From NCBI RefSeq assembly GCF_033096465.1, contig NZ_AP028156.1, positions 1,012,501 to 1,076,500 on the forward strand: a DNA stretch of 64,000 nucleotides, written 5' to 3'. This document shows, piece after piece, positions 56,033 through 64,000 of the stretch. Within the stretch, counting starts at the first letter, position 1. Every line of letters starts with the position of its first letter. The stretch comes from Blautia luti. GTDB lineage: Bacteria; Bacillota; Clostridia; Lachnospirales; Lachnospiraceae. The position numbers were made by a program, and so were the translations under genes. The notes below the pieces were generated by a model. That model was given only the letters and a program-made list of their open reading frames with translations. It was not told the DNA's origin and ran no database searches.

Positions 56033-56299
56033 ATGATTTCAAAAGAAAAGAAAGCAGCAATCATGAAAGAATATGCAAGAACTGAAGGAGATACAGGATC
56101 ACCGGAAGTACAGGTAGCAGTTCTTACAGCAAGAATTCAGGAACTTACAGAGCATTTACAGAACAACCATAAAGATCATCACTCCAGACGTGGTCTTCTG
56201 AAAATGGTAGGTCAGAGACGTGGACTGTTAGCTTACCTGAAGAAAACAGACATCGAAAGATACCGTGCACTGATTGAAAAATTAGGCTTAAGAAAATAA
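56033..56299 (+). CDS. rpsO: 30S ribosomal protein S15
   Basis: 88 aa, complete. [20 protein letters not shown] and [20 protein letters not shown] are the 16S-binding helices. CAGGAGGAAATCACA sets the start at 56033. rpsO then pnp is a widely kept order. Confidence 0.97.
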   Translation: MISKEKKAAIMKEYARTEGDTGSPEVQVAVLTARIQELTEHLQNNHKDHHSRRGLLKMVGQRRGLLAYLKKTDIERYRALIEKLGLRK

Positions 56300-56317
56300 T
56301 AGCCTTTTAGTATGCGG

Positions 56318-56349
56318 AAGGGGGCGGATTTCCATCCGTCTCCCTTTTT
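56318..56349 (+). terminator. terminator after rpsO
   Basis: AAGGGGGCGGAT pairs with ATCCGTCTCCCTT, followed by TTTTTA. Confidence 0.8.
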
Positions 56350-56359
56350 ATGTTATGTG

Positions 56360-56443
56360 ACAGGAGTTATTTCCGAGACTACTGAAAAGATTATTTTAAC
56401 CGATAAACTTAAAGTAGTTTTTTCAGTTGTTTCGGACTCCTGT
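56360..56443 (+). promoter_or_regulatory. long stem-loop in the pnp leader
   Basis: ACAGGAGT (56360-56367) pairs with ACTCCTGT (56436-56443), and inside it ACTGAAAA (56381-56388) pairs with TTTTCAGT (56420-56427), with internal loops. In E. coli a similar rpsO-pnp hairpin is the site of RNase III cleavage and PNPase autocontrol; the same role here is inferred. TTTTAT follows, so a terminator role is the alternative. Confidence 0.6.
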
Positions 56444-56546
56444 TTTATAAGTAATGATTTCATGAAAAGCCCCGAACTATGCAGTTATGCGGGCAGTTTT
56501 GCAAAGTAATATAATAACCCCAATATGAAAAAAGGAGAATGAACGT

Positions 56547-58640
56547 ATGTATAAAAGTTATTCCATGGAATTAGCTGGAAGAACCTTAACAGTAGATATC
56601 AACCGTGTTGCAAAACAGGCAAACGGTGCTGCATTAATGCATTATGGCGATACTACAGTTTTATCTACAGCAACAGCATCTAAAGAGCCAAGAGAAGGAA
56701 TCGATTTCTTCCCGTTAAGCGTTGAATATGAAGAGAAAATGTATGCAGTAGGCAAAATCCCTGGAGGATTCAATAAGAGAGAGGGAAAAGCAAGCGAGCA
56801 TGCAATCCTTACCTCCCGTGTAATCGACAGACCGATGCGTCCTCTGTTCCCGAAGGACTACAGAAATGACGTAACATTAGTAAACATGGTTATGTCTGTT
56901 GATCCAGAGTGTAATCCGGAGATCCCGGCTATGCTTGGTTCCTCTATCGCAACCTGCATTTCCGATATCCCGTTTGACGGGCCATGTGCAACTACACAGG
57001 TTGGTCTGATTGATGGCGAGTTCATCATTAACCCGACACTGGCACAGAAAGAAGTTTCCGAACTTCAGCTTACAGTAGCTTCCACAAGAGAGAAAGTAAT
57101 CATGATCGAAGCCGGTGCAAAAGAAGTTCCGGAAGACAAGATGATCGAAGCAATCTACAAAGCTCACGAAGTAAACCAGGAAATCATTAAATTTATCAAT
57201 AAGATCGTAGAAGAATGCGGAAAACCAAAACACAGCTATGAATCATGCGCTGTTCCGGAAGAACTCTTCGCAGCAATGAAAGAGATCGTACCTCCGGAAG
57301 AAATGGAAGTTGCAGTATTCTCTGATGACAAACAGACAAGAGAAGAGAACATTCGCCAGGTAACAGAGAAGCTGAAAGAAGCTTTCGCTGACAATGAAGA
57401 ATGGCTTGCTGTTCTGGGTGAAGCTGTATATCAGTACCAGAAGAAGACTGTACGTAAGATGATCTTAAAAGACCACAAACGTCCAGACGGTCGTGCCATC
57501 ACCCAGATCCGTCCTCTGGCAGCAGAGACAGACATCATCCCGAGAGTACATGGTTCTGCTATGTTCACACGTGGACAGACACAGATCTGTACAATTACAA
57601 CTCTTGCTCCTCTTGCAGAAGCACAGAGACTTGACGGACTTGATGAGTTCGAAACTACAAAGAGATATATGCATCACTATAATTTCCCGTCCTACTCTGT
57701 AGGTGAGACAAAACCATCCAGAGGACCGGGACGTCGTGAGATCGGTCATGGCGCACTTGCTGAGAGAGCACTGGTTCCTGTGCTTCCAAGCGAAGAGGAA
57801 TTCCCATATGCGATCCGTACAGTATCTGAGACATTTGAATCCAATGGTTCTACATCTCAGGCAAGTATCTGCGCATCTACCATGTCTCTGATGGCAGCAG
57901 GCGTACCGATCAAGAAACCGGTAGCTGGTATTTCCTGCGGTCTGGTAACAGGCGAGACAGATGATGACTATATCGTTCTGACAGATATCCAGGGACTTGA
58001 GGACTTCTTCGGAGATATGGACTTCAAGGTAGCCGGAACACATGACGGTATCACAGCAATCCAGATGGATATCAAGATCCACGGACTGACAAGACCAATC
58101 GTAGAAGAAGCAATCAGACGTACAAAAGAAGCAAGAGAATACATCTTGACAGAAGTTATGGAGAAATGCATCGCAGCTCCGCGTAAATCTGTAGGCGAAT
58201 ATGCTCCGAAAATCATCCAGATCCAGATCGACCCGCAGAAGATCGGTGATGTTGTAGGCCAGAGAGGAAAAACCATCAACACGATCATCGAGCGTACCGG
58301 CGTTAAGATCGACATCACAGATGAAGGTTCTGTATCTATCTGCGGCATAGACCAGAAGAGCATGGATGAGGCAGCTGACATGGTTAAGATCATTGCAACT
58401 GATTTCGAAGCAGGACAGATCTTCACAGGTAAAGTTGTCAGCATCAAAGAGTTTGGTGCATTCATTGAATTTGCACCGGGCAAAGAGGGAATGGTACACA
58501 TTTCCAAGATCTGTAAAGAAAGAATCAACCGTGTTGAAGATGTTCTCACACTTGGCGACAAAGTTAAGGTTATCTGCCTTGGCAAAGACAAGATGGGAAG
58601 AATCAGCTTCAGCATGAAGGATGTACCGGAAGAAGCGTAA
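56547..58640 (+). CDS. pnp: polyribonucleotide nucleotidyltransferase (PNPase)
   Basis: 697 aa. Two RNase PH domains (VDRPMRPLFPKDY-type block IDRPMRPLFPKDYRNDV; second core RGQTQICTITTLAP, then the catalytic Asp region AGTHDGITAIQMDIK). KH (GQRGKTINTIIERTG) and S1 (GKVVSIKEFGAFIEF) follow. Phosphorolytic 3'-5' RNA decay. AAAGGAGAATGAACGT precedes the ATG. nrdG starts 5 nt after the stop. Confidence 0.97.
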   Translation: MYKSYSMELAGRTLTVDINRVAKQANGAALMHYGDTTVLSTATASKEPREGIDFFPLSVEYEEKMYAVGKIPGGFNKREGKASEHAILTSRVIDRPMRPLFPKDYRNDVTLVNMVMSVDPECNPEIPAMLGSSIATCISDIPFDGPCATTQVGLIDGEFIINPTLAQKEVSELQLTVASTREKVIMIEAGAKEVPEDKMIEAIYKAHEVNQEIIKFINKIVEECGKPKHSYESCAVPEELFAAMKEIVPPEEMEVAVFSDDKQTREENIRQVTEKLKEAFADNEEWLAVLGEAVYQYQKKTVRKMILKDHKRPDGRAITQIRPLAAETDIIPRVHGSAMFTRGQTQICTITTLAPLAEAQRLDGLDEFETTKRYMHHYNFPSYSVGETKPSRGPGRREIGHGALAERALVPVLPSEEEFPYAIRTVSETFESNGSTSQASICASTMSLMAAGVPIKKPVAGISCGLVTGETDDDYIVLTDIQGLEDFFGDMDFKVAGTHDGITAIQMDIKIHGLTRPIVEEAIRRTKEAREYILTEVMEKCIAAPRKSVGEYAPKIIQIQIDPQKIGDVVGQRGKTINTIIERTGVKIDITDEGSVSICGIDQKSMDEAADMVKIIATDFEAGQIFTGKVVSIKEFGAFIEFAPGKEGMVHISKICKERINRVEDVLTLGDKVKVICLGKDKMGRISFSMKDVPEEA

Positions 58641-58645
58641 GTTAT

Positions 58646-59134
58646 ATGAGATATCACAATATTACCAAGGACGATATGCTTAACGGAGACGGGCTCCGTG
58701 TAGTACTCTGGGTGGCAGGGTGTAACCACTGTTGCGCAGAGTGCCAGAATCCCGTGACCTGGGATCCCAATGGCGGGCTGCCTTTCAAGGAGGCAGAACG
58801 GAAAGAGATTTTTGTGGAACTGGATAAGGACTATGTAAGCGGAATCACTTTTTCAGGTGGAGATCCGCTGCATCCGGCGAATATCACTGAGGTAACAGCC
58901 CTTGCGAAAGAGATCAGACAGAAGTATCCGAATAAGACCATCTGGCTTTATACTGGCTTTGAATGGGAAGAGATCTGCCATGAGGAAATCGTGAATTATC
59001 TGGATGTATGCGTAGACGGTGAATTTGAGGTGGACAAGAAAGAAATTTCCCTGAAATGGAAAGGTTCCAGCAATCAGAGAGTGATCGATGTTCCCAAAAC
59101 TCTTCATGAAGGAAAAATTGTATTGCATCAATAA
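58646..59134 (+). CDS. nrdG: anaerobic ribonucleotide reductase activating protein
   Basis: 162 aa, radical SAM. The CX3CX2C cluster motif is in GCNHCCAECQNP (about residues 26-37), followed by GITFSGGDPL. It makes the glycyl radical on NrdD. The nrdD gene is not in the window. It sits directly behind pnp with no clear ribosome site other than GAAGAAGCG inside pnp, so it is coupled to it. Confidence 0.93.
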   Translation: MRYHNITKDDMLNGDGLRVVLWVAGCNHCCAECQNPVTWDPNGGLPFKEAERKEIFVELDKDYVSGITFSGGDPLHPANITEVTALAKEIRQKYPNKTIWLYTGFEWEEICHEEIVNYLDVCVDGEFEVDKKEISLKWKGSSNQRVIDVPKTLHEGKIVLHQ

Positions 59135-59141
59135 GAAATAT

Positions 59142-59191
59142 ACAGGCAATTCAAGTATACTGAGTCAGGTGTACCTGAACTGCCTGTTTTG
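59142..59191 (+). terminator. terminator after nrdG
   Basis: ACAGGCA (59142-59148) pairs with TGCCTGT (59181-59187) with a secondary TTCA/TGAA, followed by TTTTGC. Confidence 0.75.
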
Positions 59192-59280
59192 CTATAAGCA
59201 GATCAGGTACAGTTATCTATACTGTAGAAAACAGATAAACTTATACACTATTTTGATATATGAAAAGAAAGGAATAACAG

Positions 59281-59793
59281 ATGAAACGAATCGCGAAATT
59301 CCATAAAGTGAGCAAAGAACGCTTCACAGCAGACTGGGTCGATACTTTTGCGCAGTCTAAGGAAGAAGCAGAGAGAGTATATGAAGCTATCCGCTTGCCA
59401 AAGAGAGCAACAGCGGGAAGTGCAGGATATGACTTCTTTGCACCGGCAGAATTTACCCTGAAACCAGGTGAGACCGTAAAGATTCCGACTGGAATCCGTG
59501 TGGAAATGGATCAGGAGTGGGTGCTGAAATGTTATCCGAGAAGCGGACTTGGATTCAAGTACCGCCTCCAGCTCAACAACACGGTTGGTATCATTGACAG
59601 TGATTATTTCTACTCAGACAATGAAGGACACATCTTTGCAAAAATCACAAATGATTCCAACGAAGACAAAACCCTCACAATCCCGGCAGATACAGGATTT
59701 ATGCAGGGAATTTTTGTAGAGTATGGAATCACGGTAGATGATGATGCTACAGAAATCCGTAATGGTGGATTTGGTAGCACTACTGCGAAATAG
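59281..59793 (+). CDS. dut: deoxyuridine 5'-triphosphate nucleotidohydrolase (dUTPase)
   Basis: 170 aa, trimeric dUTPase with all five motifs: AGSAGYDFFAP (I), PRSGLGFKY (II), NNTVGIIDSDY with catalytic Asp (III), GFMQGIFV (IV) and the C-terminal RNGGFGSTTAK (V). An N-terminal extension of ~40 residues is unlike the minimal enzyme. Hydrolyses dUTP to dUMP. GAAAGGAATAAC precedes the ATG. A loose A/T-rich stretch follows to 59911 with nothing else seen. Confidence 0.93.
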   Translation: MKRIAKFHKVSKERFTADWVDTFAQSKEEAERVYEAIRLPKRATAGSAGYDFFAPAEFTLKPGETVKIPTGIRVEMDQEWVLKCYPRSGLGFKYRLQLNNTVGIIDSDYFYSDNEGHIFAKITNDSNEDKTLTIPADTGFMQGIFVEYGITVDDDATEIRNGGFGSTTAK

Positions 59794-59911
59794 TAAGAAA
59801 GAGAATGTTCTGACAGAGGCGAATAACTGATAGACTGATAGCTGAGATATAGAAACAGATTTAAGAGCATATTTCACAAAGTTAATTATCGAAACCAGAA
59901 TCAGAATGTTT

Positions 59912-59968
59912 AAAAAGTAGAACATAGAGAAGAAACTGAGATTTTCACTTTACGTTCTACTTTTTCTT
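59912..59968 (+). terminator. terminator after dut
   Basis: AAAAAGTAGAAC (59912-59923) pairs with GTTCTACTTTTT (59954-59965). The right arm overlaps the -35 of the fabV promoter. Confidence 0.8.
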
Positions 59969-59977
59969 TGCTATAAT
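59949..59977 (+). promoter_or_regulatory. promoter of fabV
   Basis: TTTACG (59949-59954), 17 nt, TATAAT (59972-59977). Confidence 0.65.
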
Positions 59978-59997
59978 ATTTTGAGACTCAAAATATT
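59975..59997 (+). promoter_or_regulatory. FabT-like palindromic operator of fabV
   Basis: A perfect 11-bp palindrome centred on A59986 has the core TTTGA-GAC-TCAAA. This matches the form of the FabT (MarR family) site TTTGA-N3-TCAAA known from streptococcal fatty acid genes. It overlaps the -10 and start region, where a repressor would act. Confidence 0.6.
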
Positions 59998-60092
59998 TGT
60001 AATTCGTAGAATTTATAAAGATATATTTATCAAAGACAGAAGCAGCTTTAATATAAAATATCAAGTAAAAATAAATTTAGGGAGAAAAAGTC

Positions 60093-61277
60093 ATGATCAT
60101 CGAACCAAAAGTAAGAGAATATATCTGCACAACCGCACATCCACAGGGATGCGCAGAAAGTGTACGCAATCAGGCATCCTACGCCTGTAAGCAGGGAACC
60201 GTAAACGGAACAAAGAAAGCACTGATCATCGGATGTTCCACAGGTTACGGTCTTGCATCCCGCATCTGCGCTCTGGAAAACTGCGGTGCAGACACACTGG
60301 GAATCATGTTCGAACGCCAGGCAAACGGAAGAAGAACAGCAACCCCGGGATGGTACAATACAGCAGAATTTCATCGTCTGGCAGCAGAAAAAGGTGCTTA
60401 TGCCAAGACTATCAATGGAGATGCGTTTTCAAAAGAAATCAAAGTGAAAGCCGTTGAACTGATCAAAAAAGACCTGGGAAAAGTAGATTTAGTAGTTTAC
60501 AGTCTGGCAGCACCGAGACGTACAGATGCTGACGGTAAGACATGGTCATCCTGTCTGAAAACGACAGACGAAGCTTTCACAGAGAAGAGCCTTGATCTGC
60601 GAAATAATGAGATTACAAAAAAGACAGTAGGTCCGGCTACGGAAGAAGAGGTTTTAAGTACAGTGAAAGTTATGGGAGGCGAAGACTGGGCAGACTGGAT
60701 TGATGCGCTGAAAGCAGCAGATGTACTGACTGAGAACGCAGTCACTGTAGCATATTCCTATATCGGACCGGAGCTTACTTATCCGATCTACTACCACGGA
60801 ACCATCGGAACTGCCAAACAGCACTTACAGAAAACAATGTCCGAAATCAACCAGGCACACCCGGATGTTCGTGCAGTAATATCAGTAAATAAAGGTCTTG
60901 TGACCCAGGCAAGCGCAGCAATCCCGGTTGTACCGCTGTATTTCGCAATCCTCTATAAAGTAATGAAAAAAGCCGGAACCCATGAAAACTGCATCCAACA
61001 GATTGCCAGACTCTTTACTAAGAAACTCTACACACCAACAGGATTCCAGACAGATGAGAATGGCTTCATTCGTATGGACGACTATGAACTGACACCGGAG
61101 GTTCAGGAAGAAGTAAAGAAATGCTGGAAGGCTGTTACGACAGATACTGTAAATGAATACTGCGACATAGACGGCTACTGGGAAGATTTTTACCATATGT
61201 TTGGATTCCACTATGAAGATATCAACTATACGCAGGATGTGGATGCTGACGTAGAAATTGATGGTATAGTAATGTAA
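60093..61277 (+). CDS. fabV: enoyl-ACP/trans-2-enoyl-CoA reductase FabV
   Basis: 394 aa, extended short-chain reductase. N-terminal IIEPKVREYICTTAHPQGC, NADH motif IIGCSTGYGLASRI, and VYSLAAPRRTD. The active-site Tyr-X8-Lys is in YYHGTIGTAKQHL, the FabV spacing rather than X6. It reduces enoyl thioesters in fatty acid synthesis or butyrate-type metabolism. GGGAGAAAAAGTC precedes the ATG. Monocistronic with its own operator. Confidence 0.95.
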   Translation: MIIEPKVREYICTTAHPQGCAESVRNQASYACKQGTVNGTKKALIIGCSTGYGLASRICALENCGADTLGIMFERQANGRRTATPGWYNTAEFHRLAAEKGAYAKTINGDAFSKEIKVKAVELIKKDLGKVDLVVYSLAAPRRTDADGKTWSSCLKTTDEAFTEKSLDLRNNEITKKTVGPATEEEVLSTVKVMGGEDWADWIDALKAADVLTENAVTVAYSYIGPELTYPIYYHGTIGTAKQHLQKTMSEINQAHPDVRAVISVNKGLVTQASAAIPVVPLYFAILYKVMKKAGTHENCIQQIARLFTKKLYTPTGFQTDENGFIRMDDYELTPEVQEEVKKCWKAVTTDTVNEYCDIDGYWEDFYHMFGFHYEDINYTQDVDADVEIDGIVM

Positions 61278-61279
61278 TA

Positions 61280-61346
61280 AAAAATTCTCTCTTAACAAAC
61301 AAGTACGGTTAACACCCGTGCATAAAAGTTAAGAGAGAATTTTTAT
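61280..61346. terminator. bidirectional terminator between fabV and the minus-strand genes
   Basis: AAAATTCTCTCTTAAC (61281-61296) pairs perfectly with GTTAAGAGAGAATTTT (61328-61343). Confidence 0.9.
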
Positions 61347-61353
61347 TTACGAT

Positions 61354-62118
61354 TTATTTAGCCTTATGTACCGGATCTGCCGGATACCCGCTGCGAAGCT
61401 TCTGCATTCCACGCTGCAGAGCATCTTTGGAATTCTTCCAGTCGGCATCCTTATTTCTGTAGTCAAACTTATCCGACAGCCATACAAGATCTTCTTCCAT
61501 ACGCTGGAAGTTCTCATCCATCAGTTTAAACATAGCCGGATAAAATTCAGCCTTTTCTTTATCATTCAGATACTTATCCGCACCATCGCACAGAATTCCG
61601 AAGTGATGCAGACAGAAGCCTTTACTGCGCAGAATTTTATTCTTAAATTCATTATCCTGCCGATACAGCCAGAAAAAAGTTTCCACATATCGTGCAAAAG
61701 TATCCGAAATATTCTGGCAGATAAAACAACTGCAATCTTTAGAAACAACCCAGGCAGCAAGCGTATTTTTGTCTGTGCCTGCATCTGAACGGCGAAAACG
61801 CCCTAAAATCGATGACTTTCCGGGTGTGAAAGAATCGAATTGCTTTTTCATTTCTTCGCGAAGCTTATGGTAATGTGTCTGAAGAATCAATGTATTGCCA
61901 AGCGTATTTCCGTAATCAAACATTTTCTTCATATGTATTTTGCAGAATCCGGCTTTATCAGTCTGGTCACGAATGTCACTTTCCATATAAGAAGAACTGT
62001 TACCAAGCACGAAATTCAGCGAATTCTGTTCCAGTTCACGCTCAATGAAACAAAAGGGGCATTCATCATTGGCATTCACTGCGTCATTAAGTGGGATGGT
62101 GTATAATTTTTCTTTCAT
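61354..62118 (-). CDS. DUF6062-like cysteine-rich cytoplasmic protein
   Basis: 254 aa. N-terminal MKEKLYTIPLNDAVNANDEC leads to CPFC (about residue 21). Later come GFCKIHMKKM, SKDCSCFICQN and GFCLHHFGIL, giving four Cys/His clusters that look like metal ligands. No membrane segment. Resembles proteins called DUF6062 in Clostridia; function unknown. Start set at 62118 with GGAG 10 nt upstream; the longer frame to 62181 lacks a site. Probable promoter on the minus strand: TTGACA near 62175, 17 nt, CACAAT. Confidence 0.75.
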   Translation of the reverse strand: MKEKLYTIPLNDAVNANDECPFCFIERELEQNSLNFVLGNSSSYMESDIRDQTDKAGFCKIHMKKMFDYGNTLGNTLILQTHYHKLREEMKKQFDSFTPGKSSILGRFRRSDAGTDKNTLAAWVVSKDCSCFICQNISDTFARYVETFFWLYRQDNEFKNKILRSKGFCLHHFGILCDGADKYLNDKEKAEFYPAMFKLMDENFQRMEEDLVWLSDKFDYRNKDADWKNSKDALQRGMQKLRSGYPADPVHKAK

Positions 62119-62195
62119 CTTAATAGAACTCCAATCGTAGCTTTTTCTTCTTATTGTGCACAGAAAATTAGTTAGTGTCAAGAAAAACTATAATA

Positions 62196-64000
62196 TCAGG
62201 AAAGCAAGAAGCTCTCAAGGGAAGCATAAGTGGCGAAAGTCCAGCATAATCCAAAGTTTCCCTGATCTTTTACCGGGGATACACGGTTATATTGACGTAA
62301 ATCATAGAAAGCAGGAAATATTTCGGCAGATGCAAAAGGGGTATCGCCTGTAGTTATAGAGGAAATGATACCGGATGAATCATCTGTATAAGTCGGGTTG
62401 AGGATAAATCCATGTTCTTTGAGTTCGCTTGAGGAATAGACTTCACAGGAGATATCCTCTCCGTCTGCGCCGGCAGCAGGAATACTTTCTGCGATATCAC
62501 CATTGCTAAATGCTTTTATACAGACATTAGTGCCAGGCTGATAGACATTAAAATCTGTCCAGATATTTCCATGATGGCTAATGTAACTTTCGCCATCAGA
62601 GGCTGTGGCGAGGGAACTGCTGTCGCCAAGCGGAGCCTCAAAATATGTTTTTGCACCGGCTGTACTCCATAATTTTATAACAACTGCGAAACGTGTTCCA
62701 CTTTTTAAGGTTATCGGTTTCTTGAGGTTTACTGTGTGATATCCCGCATATTTGCAGATGCCTGATGCAGAAGGAGTGGGAAGTTTTAGCAGTGAATCTT
62801 TGCCTTTGAAGGAGGATACGATATAAACTTCATAATTGTAATTGCTATCATAAGTATAAAAGGAGACGGAACCGAGCTGCTCTTTTTTCTTTAATTTCTG
62901 ATTATTTTCCGGAAAAACATTAGCACAGTACAATTCATCGTTATATCCGAAAGCAGAGGTAGCGCCTAACGGGTCGTACTGGTAAATGCGCTTGTAGGTC
63001 TTATCACTGGAAACTTTTCCAAATGCCATGGAAAATTCCTGGATACCGAGAAATCCATCATAATAGGAAATATAGAAATATCCATTGTCTGCAAATTCTG
63101 TTCCCCAGCTGTTTTTACAGAGAAATGCACCATTCCCAGCGGGTTCTGTCACAAAATTTTCTTTTGAGTAGTTATCATCCCAACCGATAATGGCGATAGC
63201 GTGATTTGTTGCTATGACGGGAGAAGAACCAACTGGCGCTCTGCCTGCGTTATAATCAGCAGGGAGATAATAGGAAAGATCATCGCTGGAATAATATTCT
63301 TCAACAGAAACATAAGATGCGGATACTGCCCCATAATTGATGACGGTCTGTTTGATCGCCTGATTATCCAGAGCACTTTTTCGTTCAGGGATAAAAATAA
63401 TTTCATCTATTTTAAGAGCTGGTGAAAAGGAAACATCAGCTGCTGAACGGAGATTCTTATAGGGTGCCTGCCATTCGTATACAGGACCAGTTCCACGTGT
63501 AAGATAGGCGGCAGCCATAGAAAAACTGCCACCTTCATCGTAATTACGGTCAAAACCTGTGGATGAGGAACGATTACTTGTCTGGTAACCCATATGAAAT
63601 TCTGAAAAATCACTGGCATTTGGGTTATCAGAATATGGATTCAGAGCAACGGATTTGGAATATGGACCATAGTAGTGTTTTCCGTTTATAAGGAGATATG
63701 CACGGACTTTATATAATGGACTGCCGGAGTCAAATGTCGCAGATTCGTAATATTCAACGTATTTGCCACTTTCAGGATCGTTTAGTATATCTTCGATTTT
63801 ATAGTATTTGCTGTTTGAATCATCAGCTCGATAAATGAAATATCCGGTAACATAAGGTAAATATTTCCATTTGACTGTGATACCGATATTCTGTTCGGTG
63901 ACAGATGTCAGACTGACTTTTGGAATGGATAATTGGCATATGTATCCGGTAGAGCCGTAGTCTCCAAGAGAAATTTTGCTGCCAGTTTTCCGATAGGGAC
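62196..64000 (-). CDS. lectin-type C1 papain-family protease with permuted catalytic order, N-terminal FnIII-like domain (5' end outside window)
   Basis: The frame is open from the window edge (600 residues visible). Order seen: FnIII-like domain (about 20-120); FSEFHMGYQTSN and GGSFSMAAAYLTRGTGPVY (about 132-175); His in NHAIAIIGWDDNY (His266; codon 63203-63201); Asn in CKNSWGTEF (Asn296); a lectin-like beta domain (about 350-500); a linker; then PAFYDLRQYNRVSPVKDQGN leading into GLCWTFA, with Gln579 and Cys585 (codon 62246-62244) just 15 residues before the stop. In ordinary papain-family enzymes the Gln/Cys block comes before His and Asn. All catalytic residues are present, so an active permuted fold is possible. 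Secretion signal not visible. Confidence 0.8.
   Translation of the reverse strand, partial: PYRKTGSKISLGDYGSTGYICQLSIPKVSLTSVTEQNIGITVKWKYLPYVTGYFIYRADDSNSKYYKIEDILNDPESGKYVEYYESATFDSGSPLYKVRAYLLINGKHYYGPYSKSVALNPYSDNPNASDFSEFHMGYQTSNRSSSTGFDRNYDEGGSFSMAAAYLTRGTGPVYEWQAPYKNLRSAADVSFSPALKIDEIIFIPERKSALDNQAIKQTVINYGAVSASYVSVEEYYSSDDLSYYLPADYNAGRAPVGSSPVIATNHAIAIIGWDDNYSKENFVTEPAGNGAFLCKNSWGTEFADNGYFYISYYDGFLGIQEFSMAFGKVSSDKTYKRIYQYDPLGATSAFGYNDELYCANVFPENNQKLKKKEQLGSVSFYTYDSNYNYEVYIVSSFKGKDSLLKLPTPSASGICKYAGYHTVNLKKPITLKSGTRFAVVIKLWSTAGAKTYFEAPLGDSSSLATASDGESYISHHGNIWTDFNVYQPGTNVCIKAFSNGDIAESIPAAGADGEDISCEVYSSSELKEHGFILNPTYTDDSSGIISSITTGDTPFASAEIFPAFYDLRQYNRVSPVKDQGNFGLCWTFATYASLESFLLS

Overview
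The window is a contiguous chromosomal segment of a low-to-mid GC Gram-positive anaerobe, most likely a Clostridia member of the Lachnospiraceae type. Support: protein style throughout, TTG starts for rseP, ylxQ and infB, a typical pyrH-frr-uppS-cdsA-dxr-rseP run, a rimP-nusA-ylxR-ylxQ-infB-rbfA run, FabV, NrdG, a lectin-type C1 protease and a DUF6062-like protein. Most of it is core genome. I see no phage, IS element or CRISPR array.

Layout. 1-700: 3' end of a 23S rRNA, then tRNA-Trp with no 5S between. 760-1540: a chimeric pseudogene (cation:proton antiporter remnant joined to the 3' end of an FGGY/glycerol kinase gene). 1.8-5.8 kb: SGNH hydrolase plus a complete polar amino acid ABC importer. 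5.8-6.7 kb (minus): polysaccharide deacetylase. 6.75-7.27 kb: an apparently undescribed eight-unit repeat RNA on the minus strand with its own promoter and terminator. 7.4-12.2 kb: structured leader, enolase, SecG, RNase R, SmpB. 12.3-15.9 kb: cytidylate-kinase-like protein, a decayed YesM/YesN-type two-component pair, a lipoprotein. 16-21.4 kb: pyrH-frr-uppS-cdsA-dxr-rseP. 21.5-25.1 kb: diguanylate cyclase, peptidoglycan-binding protein, EAL remnant, tRNA-Leu (minus). 25.3-32.9 kb: dgt, dnaG, rpoD, trmK, nif3-like, nucleoside kinase, RNase P RNA. 33.1-35 kb (minus): pyrBI and a small membrane protein. 35.1-42.6 kb: folC, pheA, a DUF815 ATPase, ppx, ppk. 42.8-47.3 kb: tRNA-Glu and a ParE/ParC-like topoisomerase pair behind a LexA-box promoter. 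47.4-58.6 kb: rimP to pnp (translation factors, rbfA, nrnA, truB, ribF, rpsO, pnp). 58.6-61.3 kb: nrdG, dut, fabV. 61.3-64 kb (minus): DUF6062-like protein and a C1 papain-family protease whose catalytic Cys lies after the His and Asn.

How they work together: the segment mainly serves nucleotide supply, envelope precursor synthesis (UppS, CdsA, Dxr), replication initiation and sigma factor, ribosome maturation and RNA decay. Accessory interest concentrates in three places: the repeat RNA at 6.75-7.27 kb, the permuted protease at the right edge, and a set of decaying signalling or transport genes.
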